DNA of 19,211 nucleotides. Origin: Nitriliruptorales bacterium (GTDB lineage: Bacteria > Actinomycetota > Nitriliruptoria > Euzebyales > Egibacteraceae). Both the position numbers and the translations under genes were made by a program. Numbering within the stretch: position 1 is the first letter of the stretch; every line of letters starts with the position of its first letter. Under the pieces are notes generated by a model, which saw only the letters and a list, made by a program, of their open reading frames with translations, ran no database searches and was not told the origin of the DNA. Where the stretch lies: NCBI GenBank assembly GCA_007133145.1, contig SLNF01000204.1, forward strand, positions 1 through 19,211, in the 5' to 3' direction. Of this stretch, positions 1 to 7,197 are shown one piece after another.

Positions 1-472
1 CGGGCGCGGGGTCGGCGCCCGGTCCGGTGGCCCCGTCGGCGACCGCGTCCCCGCCGCCGTCGGGCGGGTCCGGCGCGAAACGGCTCGTCACGACGACCGC
101 GAGCTCGGCGTGATCCTCAGTGGAGAACGCGAGCTTCCGCCCTTCCGTTGGCGCCCCCTCGCCCACAGCGATCGTCATCGAGACCGCCCCGCCGTCGTCG
201 ACCTCCGTGAGCTCGCAAGCCTGGTCCTGCGGTACCGGCAGGCTTCGGACCTCGCCGTCGGCAACGTCGAACTCGATGCGGTCGAGCTCCTCGCAGGCGA
301 GCGCGACGACGAAGCGGATCCCGGCTGGCGCCTCGCCCTCGACCCGTCGCTCGATGGAGAGCTGGGTGGCATCCGGCCCCACGACGGTCTCGTCCTCCTC
401 GGCGAGCGCGGCCGGGCCGGGTGCTGCCGTGGCGAGCAGCACCAGGAGCAGGAGGAGCGCGGCGGCAGGCAT
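1..472 (-). CDS. Secreted protein of unknown function, partial (C-terminus beyond left edge)
   Basis: The minus-strand frame opens at ATG 472 and stays open to the window edge, giving about 157 residues. Residues 1-24 form a signal peptide: a run of Leu/Val/Ala ending in ALA, with probable cleavage before Glu25. The mature part is acidic and beta-rich in look. It has the phrase VEGEAPAGIRFVVALAC, which recalls DUF5979-type surface domains, and two cysteines about 27 residues apart that could form a disulfide. The visible end is a Gly/Asp/Pro/Ala-rich linker, so a membrane anchor or further domains may follow off the edge. The start lies 8 bases after the glgA stop, so the gene is probably cotranscribed with glgC-glgA. 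It does not look like a sugar enzyme. The reading frame and export signal are fairly secure; the family is only a resemblance. Confidence 0.7.
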   Translation of the reverse strand, partial: MPAAALLLLLVLLATAAPGPAALAEEDETVVGPDATQLSIERRVEGEAPAGIRFVVALACEELDRIEFDVADGEVRSLPVPQDQACELTEVDDGGAVSMTIAVGEGAPTEGRKLAFSTEDHAELAVVVTSRFAPDPPDGGGDAVADGATGPGADPAP

Positions 473-480
473 GGGCCTCG

Positions 481-1692
481 TCAAGGGCGCAGTCGTCGGT
501 ACAGGTCGGCGGTCTGCTCGGCGATGGCCTGCCAGCTGAAGTGCTCGAGGACCCGCTCGCGGCTCGCGAGCCCCATCTGCCGCGCCCGCTCGGTGTCGCC
601 GACGACGGCGTTGAGGGCCTCCGCGAGGTCCCGGGCGAAGCGGTCGGGATCGGCGGGGGAGCCGAAGACGTCCTCGCCCTTCTCGAAGGCCACGAGATGG
701 CCGGTCTCACCCTCCACGACGATCTCGGGGATGCCGCCGACGGCGGAGGCCACCACCGGGGTCTCGCACGCCATGGCCTCGACGTTGACGAGGCCGAAGG
801 GCTCGTAGATCGACGGGCAGGCGAACACCGTCGCGTGGGTGAGGAGCTGGACGATGTCAGGCCGTGGCAGCATCTCGTCGATCCAGAAGACGCCGTCACG
901 CGCTTCGCGCAGCGCGGCGACCGCCGAGGCGACCTCCGCGCCGAGGGCCGCCGTGTCGGGCGCCCCCGCGCAGAGGATGAGCTGGGCGTCGGCGTCGAGG
1001 TGGGCGGTCGCGTCGAGGAGGTGGGTCACGCCCTTCTGCCGGGTGATCCGCCCGACGAACATCACCGACGGCCGGTCGCGGTCGATGCCGTAGCGCTCGA
1101 GGATGTCGACGCCCCAGTCGGGTCGGTAGGCCTCGGGGTCGATGCCGTTGTGGATGACGACGACCTTGTCGGGATCCACCGAGGGGTAGCTCGCGAGCAC
1201 GTCGCGGCGCATCTCCGCGGAGACGGCGATGACGGCGTCGGCGCCCTCGACCCCGGTGCGCTCCGCCCACGACGAGACCGCGTAGCCCCCGCCCAGCTGC
1301 TCGGACTTCCACGGGCGCAGCGGCTCGAGGCTGTGGGTCGTCACGACGTGGGGGATGTCGTAGAGCAGGGCTGCGAGGTGCCCGGCGAGGTTGGCGTACC
1401 ACGTGTGGCTGTGGACGACGTCGGCGCCCTCGACGCCCGCAGCGATCGCGAGGTCGGTCGACAGGTGGCGCAGCGCCGCCATGTGCGGCCCTCCGCCGTC
1501 GAGCGCGTCCCACGACCCGTAGGTCCCGGCGACGAGGGGATCATCGCGCTCGGCGCCGAAGCAATGCACCCCGACCTCGACGTGGCTCGCGAGGGCGGCG
1601 GCGAGGTGCTCGACGTGCACCCCAGCACCCCCGTACACCTCGGGGGGGTACTCGCGGCTGAGCAGGGCGGCGCGCAGCGGCGCAGCGGTCAT
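481..1692 (-). CDS. glgA: Glycogen synthase / alpha-maltose-1-phosphate synthase, GT4 family (GlgA/GlgM)
   Basis: This 403-residue GT-B glycosyltransferase uses ADP-glucose either to extend alpha-1,4-glucan or, as shown for the mycobacterial homologue GlgM (Rv1212c), to make maltose-1-phosphate for the GlgE pathway. The N-terminal motif REYPPEVYGGAGVHV (residues 13-27) is typical of the actinobacterial GT4 type (the TIGR02149 kind). It differs from the longer GT5 enzyme of E. coli. The C-terminal domain has VMFVGRITRQKG, for the nucleotide-sugar site, and YEPFGLVNVEAMACETPVVAS, containing the E-x7-E pattern of GT4 enzymes. The length is close to the mycobacterial protein (about 387). The ATG overlaps the glgC stop by four bases (ATGA), which indicates translational coupling. 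The sequence cannot tell GlgA from GlgM activity; no glgE is visible here. Confidence 0.93.
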   Translation of the reverse strand: MTAAPLRAALLSREYPPEVYGGAGVHVEHLAAALASHVEVGVHCFGAERDDPLVAGTYGSWDALDGGGPHMAALRHLSTDLAIAAGVEGADVVHSHTWYANLAGHLAALLYDIPHVVTTHSLEPLRPWKSEQLGGGYAVSSWAERTGVEGADAVIAVSAEMRRDVLASYPSVDPDKVVVIHNGIDPEAYRPDWGVDILERYGIDRDRPSVMFVGRITRQKGVTHLLDATAHLDADAQLILCAGAPDTAALGAEVASAVAALREARDGVFWIDEMLPRPDIVQLLTHATVFACPSIYEPFGLVNVEAMACETPVVASAVGGIPEIVVEGETGHLVAFEKGEDVFGSPADPDRFARDLAEALNAVVGDTERARQMGLASRERVLEHFSWQAIAEQTADLYRRLRP

Positions 1693-2945
1693 GCCTGGTC
1701 TCCTTCGGTGGTCTCGACGGGCACGTCGTCGCCCTTGCCGATGACGACGCGGCCCTCGTCGGAGACGACGAAGTGCGCGGCGTCGGCCTCAGGGTCGACC
1801 CCGATGCGGGCTCCGCTGGGGATGACGACGTTCTTGTCGACGATGGCGTTGCGAACGACGGCGTGGCGGTTGACCTCGACGCCGTTCATGAGGACGCTGT
1901 CGGCGACGTCGGCGTAGGAGTGGACCCGCACGCCGGGGGAGAGCACCGAGCGGCGCACCGTCCCTCCGGAGAGCACGACCCCGCCTGAGACCATCGAGTC
2001 CATCGCCTGGCCGCGGCGGTCGTCCTGGTCGAAGACGAACTTCGCCGGGGGCGCCGGGGGGTTCCACGTGTAGATCGGCCAGCGGTCGTTGTAGAGGTTG
2101 AAGACCGGGTGGACGCTGATGAGGTCCATGTGCGCGTCGTAGTAGGCATCGAGGGTGCCGACGTCGCGCCAGTAGGCGCGGTCACGGTCGGTCGCTCCCG
2201 GCACCACGTTGTTGGTGAAGTCGTAGACGTGGGCCTGACCGCTGTCGACGAGCATCGGGATGATGTCGCCACCGAGGTCGTGGTTGGAGTCGTCGTCGTC
2301 GGAGTCCGCGACGAGGGCCTGCACGAGCGTCTCGGTGGTGAAGACGTAGTTTCCCATCGAGGCGTAGACCTGGTCGGGCGCGTCGGGCAGGCCGACGGGG
2401 TCGGTCGGCTTCTCGCGGAACGCCCGGATCCTGTCGCCCTCGCCGGGTTCGATCACCCCGAACTGGTCGGCCTGCTCGATCGGCGCGCGGATGCCCGCGA
2501 CCGTGACCCCCGCGCCCGACTCGATGTGCGCGTCGAGCATCTGCGAGGGGTCCATGCGGTAGATGTGGTCGGCCCCGAAGACGATGACGTAGTCGGGGCG
2601 CTCGTCATTGAGGAGGTTGAAGTTCTGGAAGATGGCGTCAGCCGAGCCGGCGAACCAGCGCCTGCCCTGGCGCATCTGGGCCGGCACCGGCGCGACGTAG
2701 TTGCCGAGCAGCGCCGACATCCGCCAGGTCTGGGCGATGTGGCGGTCCAGCGAGTGCGACTTGTACTGGGTGAGGACGACGATCTTGAGGAAGCCGCCAT
2801 TGGCGAGGTTGGAGAGCACGAAGTCGACGAGGCGGTACATCCCCCCGAAGGGCACGGCGGGCTTGGCGCGGTCGCGGGTGAGCGGCGCGAGCCGCTTGCC
2901 CTCCCCACCGGCGAGGACGATCGACAGGACACGCGGTCGGCTCAT
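1689..2945 (-). CDS. glgC: Glucose-1-phosphate adenylyltransferase (ADP-glucose pyrophosphorylase)
   Basis: GlgC makes ADP-glucose from ATP and glucose-1-phosphate, the committed step of bacterial glycogen synthesis. The 418-residue protein has the N-terminal nucleotide-binding loop LAGGEGKRLAPLT, then RAKPAVPFGG, the FGADHIYRMD segment around the metal/sugar site, and FREKP. A C-terminal left-handed beta-helix region is rich in V/I/G hexads (VLSPGVRVHSYADVADSVL). The chosen ATG at 2945 is preceded by GAGGAG with a 6-base spacer; an upstream in-frame start at 2987 would add 14 unlike residues and run through the putative promoter. The length fits actinobacterial GlgC. It is the first gene of an operon with glgA and the secreted protein, and diverges from the trpB2-type gene. 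Confidence 0.95.
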   Translation of the reverse strand: MSRPRVLSIVLAGGEGKRLAPLTRDRAKPAVPFGGMYRLVDFVLSNLANGGFLKIVVLTQYKSHSLDRHIAQTWRMSALLGNYVAPVPAQMRQGRRWFAGSADAIFQNFNLLNDERPDYVIVFGADHIYRMDPSQMLDAHIESGAGVTVAGIRAPIEQADQFGVIEPGEGDRIRAFREKPTDPVGLPDAPDQVYASMGNYVFTTETLVQALVADSDDDDSNHDLGGDIIPMLVDSGQAHVYDFTNNVVPGATDRDRAYWRDVGTLDAYYDAHMDLISVHPVFNLYNDRWPIYTWNPPAPPAKFVFDQDDRRGQAMDSMVSGGVVLSGGTVRRSVLSPGVRVHSYADVADSVLMNGVEVNRHAVVRNAIVDKNVVIPSGARIGVDPEADAAHFVVSDEGRVVIGKGDDVPVETTEGDQA

Positions 2946-2973
2946 CGGAGGCTCCTCATCTCGTCGTTCGCGC

Positions 2974-2979
2974 ACCCTA
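2974..2979 (-). promoter_or_regulatory. Candidate -10 element of the glgC operon
   Basis: The minus strand reads GCGGTAGGGT, with TAGGGT as an extended -10 hexamer. It would place the transcript start near 2967 and leave a leader of about 22 bases that includes the GAGGAG ribosome site. No TTGACA-like hexamer is seen 17 bases upstream (GGACCC). The same ten bases precede the gene at 11687-11926. Confidence 0.4.
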
Positions 2980-3034
2980 CCGCACACGGTCCGTCCGGGT
3001 CCTGAGCGATTGCCCCCCTCGGACCCCGGCGCGC

Positions 3035-3040
3035 TATGGT
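3035..3040 (+). promoter_or_regulatory. Candidate -10 element of the trpB2-type gene
   Basis: TATGGT lies 30 bases before the ATG at 3071, with TTGCCC at 3010-3015 as a possible -35. The 19-base spacer is longer than ideal. The predicted leader of about 24 bases would contain the GAGGGAGG ribosome site. Confidence 0.35.
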
Positions 3041-3070
3041 CCCACCGACCAGACGAGGGAGGCCCCGCAC

Positions 3071-4435
3071 ATGAGCCAGCAGACGAAGTACCTTCTCGAG
3101 GAGTCGGACCTGCCGACGCACTGGTACAACCTCGTCGCCGACCTCCCCGAGCCGCCCCCGCCGGTGCTGCACCCCGGCACGCACGAGCCGATCGGCCCCG
3201 AGGACCTCGCGCCGCTGTTCCCCGGCGGGCTCATCGCCCAGGAGGTCACCGCCGAGCGCGACGTCGAGATCCCCGAGCCGGTGCGTGAGGTCTACCGACT
3301 GTGGCGACCCTCCCCGCTGTACCGCGCCCACCGCCTCGAGAAGGCCCTCGGCACGCCGGCGCGCATCTACTACAAGTACGAGGGCGTGAGCCCTGCGGGC
3401 AGCCACAAGCCGAACACGAGCGTGCCGCAGGCCTACTACAACGCCATCGAGGGGGTGCGCCGGCTCACCACCGAGACCGGCGCGGGGCAGTGGGGCAGCG
3501 CCCTGGCCTTCGCCTGCACGCTGTTCGGCCTGTCCTGTGAGATCTGGCAGGTGCGTGCGAGCTACGAGCAGAAGCCCTACCGCCGCTCGATGATCGAGAC
3601 CTTCGGCGCGACGGTCCACCCCAGCCCCTCGCCGCTGACCGAGGCCGGGAGGACCATCCTCGCGGCCGACCCCGACAGCCCGGGCAGCCTCGGCATCGCG
3701 ATCTCCGAGGCCGTCGAGATCGCCGCGGCCGACCCAGAGACGCGCTACGCGCTCGGTAGCGTGCTCAACCACGTGCTGCTGCACCAGACGGTCATCGGCC
3801 TCGAGGCCCGCAAGCAGATGGAGATGGCTGGCGACAGCCCCGATCTCATCATCGGCTGCACCGGGGGCGGCTCGAACTTCGCCGGCCTCGCCTTCCCCTT
3901 CCTCGGGGACAAGCTCGCCGGACGTGGCGACCCCGAGATCCGCGCCGTCGAGCCCTCGTCGTGCCCGACACTGACCCGGGGGACCTACGCCTACGACTTC
4001 GGCGACACCGCGGGGATGACGCCCCTCATGAAGATGCACACCCTCGGCCACGACTTCGTGCCCGACCCCATCCACGCCGGTGGGCTGCGCTACCACGCGA
4101 TGTCGCCGCTGCTCAGCCACGTCTACGAGCTCGGGCTCCTCGAGGCCCGCGCGCGCGATCAGCGTGACTGCTTCGCCGCCGGCGTGCAGTTCGCGCGCAA
4201 CGAGGGGATCGTGCCGGCCCCCGAGCCGACGCACGCGCTCGCCGAGTGCATCGACGAGGCCCGCCGCTGCGCGGAGACCGGCGAGGAGAAGGTCATCCTC
4301 ACCGCGCTGTGCGGTCACGGCCACTTCGACATGGCCGCCTACGACCGCTACCTCTCCGAGGACCTCATCGACCGCCCCTACCCGCAGGAGCGGATCGACG
4401 CGGCCCTCGAGCGCCTGCCGAAGGTCGACGTCTAG
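3071..4435 (+). CDS. trpB2: TrpB2-type tryptophan synthase beta chain-like PLP enzyme
   Basis: This 454-residue PLP-dependent fold-type II enzyme matches the TrpB2 branch (TIGR01415 type). The N-terminal extension (THWYNLVADLPEPPPP... REVYRLWRPSPLYRAHRLE) and the total length are those of TrpB2, not of the roughly 400-residue TrpB1. The PLP lysine is Lys113 in GSHKPN, and GGGSN at 265-269 is the phosphate-binding loop. TrpB2 enzymes condense serine with indole to tryptophan and often act without TrpA, for example in indole salvage. No trpA or other trp gene is next to it, which fits a stand-alone role. GAGGGAGG ahead of the ATG supports the start. It is followed after 14 bases by a GNAT gene. 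The substrate in this organism is inferred. Confidence 0.9.
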   Translation: MSQQTKYLLEESDLPTHWYNLVADLPEPPPPVLHPGTHEPIGPEDLAPLFPGGLIAQEVTAERDVEIPEPVREVYRLWRPSPLYRAHRLEKALGTPARIYYKYEGVSPAGSHKPNTSVPQAYYNAIEGVRRLTTETGAGQWGSALAFACTLFGLSCEIWQVRASYEQKPYRRSMIETFGATVHPSPSPLTEAGRTILAADPDSPGSLGIAISEAVEIAAADPETRYALGSVLNHVLLHQTVIGLEARKQMEMAGDSPDLIIGCTGGGSNFAGLAFPFLGDKLAGRGDPEIRAVEPSSCPTLTRGTYAYDFGDTAGMTPLMKMHTLGHDFVPDPIHAGGLRYHAMSPLLSHVYELGLLEARARDQRDCFAAGVQFARNEGIVPAPEPTHALAECIDEARRCAETGEEKVILTALCGHGHFDMAAYDRYLSEDLIDRPYPQERIDAALERLPKVDV

Positions 4436-4449
4436 CCCGAGGAGCCCCC

Positions 4450-4998
4450 ATGGCCGCGCCTGCGGTCCGCCGCGCCGAGCCCGACGACGCCGACGCCCTC
4501 GGGGTGATCCACGTCGCCGCCTGGCGGGCCGCCTACCCCGGCCTCATGCCACAGGCCTACCTCGACGGCCTCGACGCCGGCAACCGCGCGGACCACTGGC
4601 GTGAGACCCTCGCGGTGCCGCCACGGGACCCGCGCACCGCCCGGCTCGTCGCCGAGCTCGACGGCGAGGTCGTCGGCTTCGCCGTCGTGGGGCCCGCCGG
4701 TGGCGACGAGACCGACGACGTCGGTGAGGTCTACACCCTCAATGTCGACCCTGGGGCCTGGGGCTCGGGGTCAGGTCGGGCGCTGCTCGCCGCCTGCGAG
4801 GAGCACCTCGTCGCGCAGGGCTTCGCCGAGGCCGTCGTGTGGTTGCACCCGGACAACGCCCGCTCACGGGACTTCTACGAGCAGCAGGACTGGCTGCCCG
4901 ACGGTGCCACCCGCCGCGACGAGGTCTTCGACGTCGAGATCGACGAGGTGCGCTACCGCCGGGCCCTCCCGCCCCCGGAGGCCTACGGCACGTCGTAG
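4450..4998 (+). CDS. GNAT-family N-acetyltransferase
   Basis: The 182-residue protein has the GNAT fold. The N-terminus RRAEPDDADALGVIHVAAWRAAY is the usual first strand and helix. A central strand reads EVVGFAVVG. Motif A is VYTLNVDPGAWGSGSGRALLAA, which binds the acetyl-CoA pyrophosphate. The Q/R that opens the canonical Q/R-x-x-G-x-G/A loop is Trp here, while both glycines are kept. The C-terminal part VVWLHPDNARSRDFYEQQDW is motif B. The ATG is preceded by GAGGAG at a 6-base spacing. It probably forms an operon with the trpB2-type gene. The acceptor substrate (small amine, peptide or ribosomal protein) cannot be deduced. Its last 16 bases overlap the end of the convergent copper-chaperone-like gene. 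Confidence 0.88.
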   Translation: MAAPAVRRAEPDDADALGVIHVAAWRAAYPGLMPQAYLDGLDAGNRADHWRETLAVPPRDPRTARLVAELDGEVVGFAVVGPAGGDETDDVGEVYTLNVDPGAWGSGSGRALLAACEEHLVAQGFAEAVVWLHPDNARSRDFYEQQDWLPDGATRRDEVFDVEIDEVRYRRALPPPEAYGTS

Positions 4999-5189
4999 CC
5001 CTGCTCCTCGATGGCGGCGACGAGGGCCTCCCGGCTCACGGTGTCGGGGTCGTAGTCGACGGTGACCTCCCGCGCCTCGACGTCGACGGTCGCTGCGCTC
5101 ACCCCGTCGAGGGGGGCGAGGGCACCCTCGATGGCGCTCTTGCAGTGACCGCAGTGGATCTCGGGCACGGAGATCGTCTCGTGGACCAT
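4983..5189 (-). CDS. copZ: HMA-domain copper chaperone, CopZ-like
   Basis: This 68-residue protein is a single heavy-metal-associated domain. Cys13-Gly-His-Cys16 forms the Cu(I)-binding CxxC, here in the context EIHCGHCKS instead of GMTCxxC. The rest follows the beta-alpha-beta-beta-alpha-beta order: helix SAIEGALAPLDGV, strands SAATVDVEAREVTVDYDP, helix SREALVAAIEEQGY. Such chaperones carry Cu(I) to P1B ATPases such as the CopA encoded at 8868-11096. ATG 5189 has GAGGAG 9 bases upstream; longer readings through 5360 would add an unlike low-complexity leader. The gene stands alone, 3.7 kb from copA, and no CsoR-type operator is visible in front of it. The domain is certain; copper specificity is inferred. 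Confidence 0.9.
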   Translation of the reverse strand: MVHETISVPEIHCGHCKSAIEGALAPLDGVSAATVDVEAREVTVDYDPDTVSREALVAAIEEQGYDVP

Positions 5190-5257
5190 GGCGGGAGACT
5201 CCTCGTCGTCGGTGTCCGGGGGCAAGCCCGGCCGTGCGGGCCGCCTCGCCGCGCCCC

Positions 5258-5287
5258 ACGGTAGACCGTCGAGGCTCCGCCAGCCTC
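5258..5287. promoter_or_regulatory. Two adjacent inverted repeats between copZ-like gene and aldo/keto reductase
   Basis: ACGGT-AG-ACCGT (5258-5269) is directly followed by GAGGCT-CCGCC-AGCCTC (5271-5287). The second repeat ends 3 bases before TACGGT (5291-5296), a candidate -10 for the aldo/keto reductase gene. They sit where an operator would be expected in this divergent region. No regulator gene is next to them, and short GC-rich repeats can arise by chance. Confidence 0.3.
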
Positions 5288-5290
5288 CGC

Positions 5291-5296
5291 TACGGT
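5291..5296 (+). promoter_or_regulatory. Candidate -10 element of the aldo/keto reductase gene
   Basis: TACGGT within CGCTACGGTG lies 38 bases before the ATG at 5335, which would leave a leader of about 30 bases carrying GGAGG. It resembles CGCTATGGTC ahead of the trpB2-type gene. No good -35 is seen. Confidence 0.35.
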
Positions 5297-5334
5297 GGGT
5301 CGGCACCCTGCCGTCGCGATCCGGAGGAACGAGG

Positions 5335-6366
5335 ATGCAGCACCGCCCGCTCGGGCCCACCGGCCTCTACGTCAGCGAACTCTGCCTCGGCACGATGACC
5401 TTCGGCGCGGAGAGCGACGAGGCCGAGAGCCACGCGCTCCTCGACGCCTACCGGGAGGCCGGCGGGGACTTCGTCGACACCGCCGACGTCTACGGCCGCG
5501 GCGCGAGCGAGGAGATCGTCGGTCGCTGGCTGGCCCGCACCGGCGCGCGCGACGACGTCGTCCTCGCGACGAAGGTGCGCCTGCCGATGGTCGACCGGCC
5601 CGGACCCAACGACGAGGGCCTGTCCCGGCGCTACCTGCCCCGCGCGGTCGAGGCGAGCCTGCGACGGCTCGCCGTCGACCACCTCGACCTCCTGCAGACC
5701 CACGCCTGGGACCCCGCGACGCCGGTCGAGGAGACCCTCGAGGCTCTCGACGACCTCGTGACCTCGGGCAAGGTGCGCTACGTCGGCGTGAGCAACGTCA
5801 CCGGCTGGCAGCTCGAGCGCATGGTCACGACCGCACGGCTCGAGGGGCTCGCGCCGATCGTGAGCCTCCAGCCGCAGTACAGTCTGCTCGAGCGCGGCCT
5901 CGAGCTCGAGCTCGGTCCCCTCTGCGTCGACGCCGGCGTCGGCATGCTGCCCTGGTCACCGCTCGGCGGGGGCTGGCTGACCGGCAAGTACCGCCGGGAC
6001 GCCCGTCCCTCCGGCGCCACCCGCCTCGGCGAGGACCCCGACCGCGGTGTCGAGGCCTACGACCTGCGCAACACCGAGCAGACCTGGCAGGTCGTCGACG
6101 CTCTCGCCGAGGTCGCCGAGGCCCACGAGGCGACGATGAGCCAGGTCGCCCTGCGCTGGGTCACCGACCGGCCAGCGGTCGCCTCGACGATCCTCGGGGT
6201 CCGCACGGTCGCGCAGCTCGAGGACAACCTCGGCGCCGTCGGGCTCACCCTTGACGAGCACGCGCGGTCACGTCTCGACGAGGTGAGCGCGCCGGTCGTG
6301 CCCGGCTACCCCTACGCCTTCGTCGACGACGTCACCGCCTCGCGCCGCGCGCTGCTCGACGGCTGA
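5335..6366 (+). CDS. Aldo/keto reductase
   Basis: This 343-residue (alpha/beta)8-barrel enzyme reduces carbonyls with NADPH, or oxidises alcohols. All four catalytic residues are visible: Asp48 and Tyr53 in FVDTADVYGRG, Lys80 in LATKVR, His123 in LLQTHAWD. The C-terminal segment STILGVRTVAQLEDNLGAV carries the usual NADP-phosphate-binding region, with Arg after GV. Sequence style and length are those of the bacterial YajO/IolS-like group, not the mammalian AKR1 group. GGAGG lies 7 bases before the ATG. The gene is divergent from the copper-chaperone-like gene and ends 3 bases before the convergent ABC permease stop. The natural substrate is unknown. Confidence 0.92.
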   Translation: MQHRPLGPTGLYVSELCLGTMTFGAESDEAESHALLDAYREAGGDFVDTADVYGRGASEEIVGRWLARTGARDDVVLATKVRLPMVDRPGPNDEGLSRRYLPRAVEASLRRLAVDHLDLLQTHAWDPATPVEETLEALDDLVTSGKVRYVGVSNVTGWQLERMVTTARLEGLAPIVSLQPQYSLLERGLELELGPLCVDAGVGMLPWSPLGGGWLTGKYRRDARPSGATRLGEDPDRGVEAYDLRNTEQTWQVVDALAEVAEAHEATMSQVALRWVTDRPAVASTILGVRTVAQLEDNLGAVGLTLDEHARSRLDEVSAPVVPGYPYAFVDDVTASRRALLDG

Positions 6367-6369
6367 GCC

Positions 6370-7197
6370 TCAGTCGATGAGGCGGGCGCGCAGACGCCAG
6401 ATCGCGAGCCGCCACATGATCGCCGCGAAGGCGACGAGGGCGAGGACGTGCCCGGCCGCGGCGGTCGCCTCGATGCCGAAGGTCGCCCCACGGACGAGCT
6501 CGACGCAGTGGTAGAGCGGGTTGAGCACCGACGCCGCGGCGATCGGCGCCGGCAGGGTGTCGACGGGGAAGAACGTCCCGGCGACGAGGAAGAGCGGGGT
6601 GAGCCCCGCGGAGATGACGTAGTTGAAGTTGTCGATCGACTTGGCCACCCCGGAGATGAACATCCCGAAGGAGGCGAAGCCGAAGCCGGTGAGCGCGCCG
6701 ATGAGCGGCACGAGGAGCATGCCGAGCGCGGGCTCGAGACCGAAGAGCATCGCCACGAGCAGGGGAGCGGTGCCGTAGACGCCGGCGCGCAGCGACAGCC
6801 ACAGCGCCTCGGCGGTCACGAGCTCCTCGGTGTCGACGGGCGCGGCGAGGATCGCGTCGTAGGTCCGCTGGAAGCGCCGCTTGACGAAGGTGCCGAACAT
6901 GCTCGGGAACGCCGAGCTGAACATCACCGCGGTGGCGACGATCCCGGTGCCGATGAAGTCGAGGTAGTCGAAGCCCTCGACCTCGGTGAGCAGGGCCCCG
7001 AGCCCGAAGCCGAAGGCGAGGAGGTAGATCGTCGGCTCGACGACCGAGGAGAACGTCGTCGAGAACCAGTAGCGGGTGTAGACGGTGAACTCACGCTGGA
7101 GCACCCCGCCGATCGCGGCGGGCTCGAGCCGACGCAACCGACGGCCGGGACCGCGCCCGGTCCCGGCACGGGGCTCGGAGGCGGTGTCGACGGCCAT
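6370..7197 (-). CDS. ABC-2 type transporter permease (DrrB/NodJ-like)
   Basis: The 275-residue integral membrane protein has about six hydrophobic spans and the ABC-2 permease signature stretch GVAKSIDNFNYVISAGLTPLFLVAGTFFP, with LNPLYHCVELVRG near the end. A cytoplasmic N-terminus carries many Arg and Pro. ABC-2 permeases of the DrrB/NodJ/YadH group export drugs, polysaccharides or lipids with a separate ATPase. The start ATG shares one base with the ATPase stop (TGATG), so the two are translationally coupled and form one transporter, presumably a dimer of each. The cargo cannot be told. The 3' end almost touches the convergent aldo/keto reductase gene, leaving no room for a dedicated terminator. 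Confidence 0.92.
   Translation of the reverse strand: MAVDTASEPRAGTGRGPGRRLRRLEPAAIGGVLQREFTVYTRYWFSTTFSSVVEPTIYLLAFGFGLGALLTEVEGFDYLDFIGTGIVATAVMFSSAFPSMFGTFVKRRFQRTYDAILAAPVDTEELVTAEALWLSLRAGVYGTAPLLVAMLFGLEPALGMLLVPLIGALTGFGFASFGMFISGVAKSIDNFNYVISAGLTPLFLVAGTFFPVDTLPAPIAAASVLNPLYHCVELVRGATFGIEATAAAGHVLALVAFAAIMWRLAIWRLRARLID

Noticed and set aside
421..1917. 498-codon frame on plus opposite glgA and glgC
   Set aside because: It is an antisense shadow of two clearly conserved genes, with biased Arg/Val/Asp content and no ribosome site.
2109..3005. 298-codon frame on plus opposite glgC
   Set aside because: Antisense shadow rich in Val, Asp and Arg. No domain is recognisable and glgC is certain.
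2942..4324. 460-codon frame on minus opposite the trpB2-type gene
   Set aside because: It has the same antisense pattern. The trpB2 frame shows all catalytic motifs, while this one shows none.
5190..5360. N-terminal extension of the CopZ-like protein to 125 residues
   Set aside because: The extra part is low-complexity and would cover the aldo/keto reductase promoter. The ribosome site supports ATG 5189.
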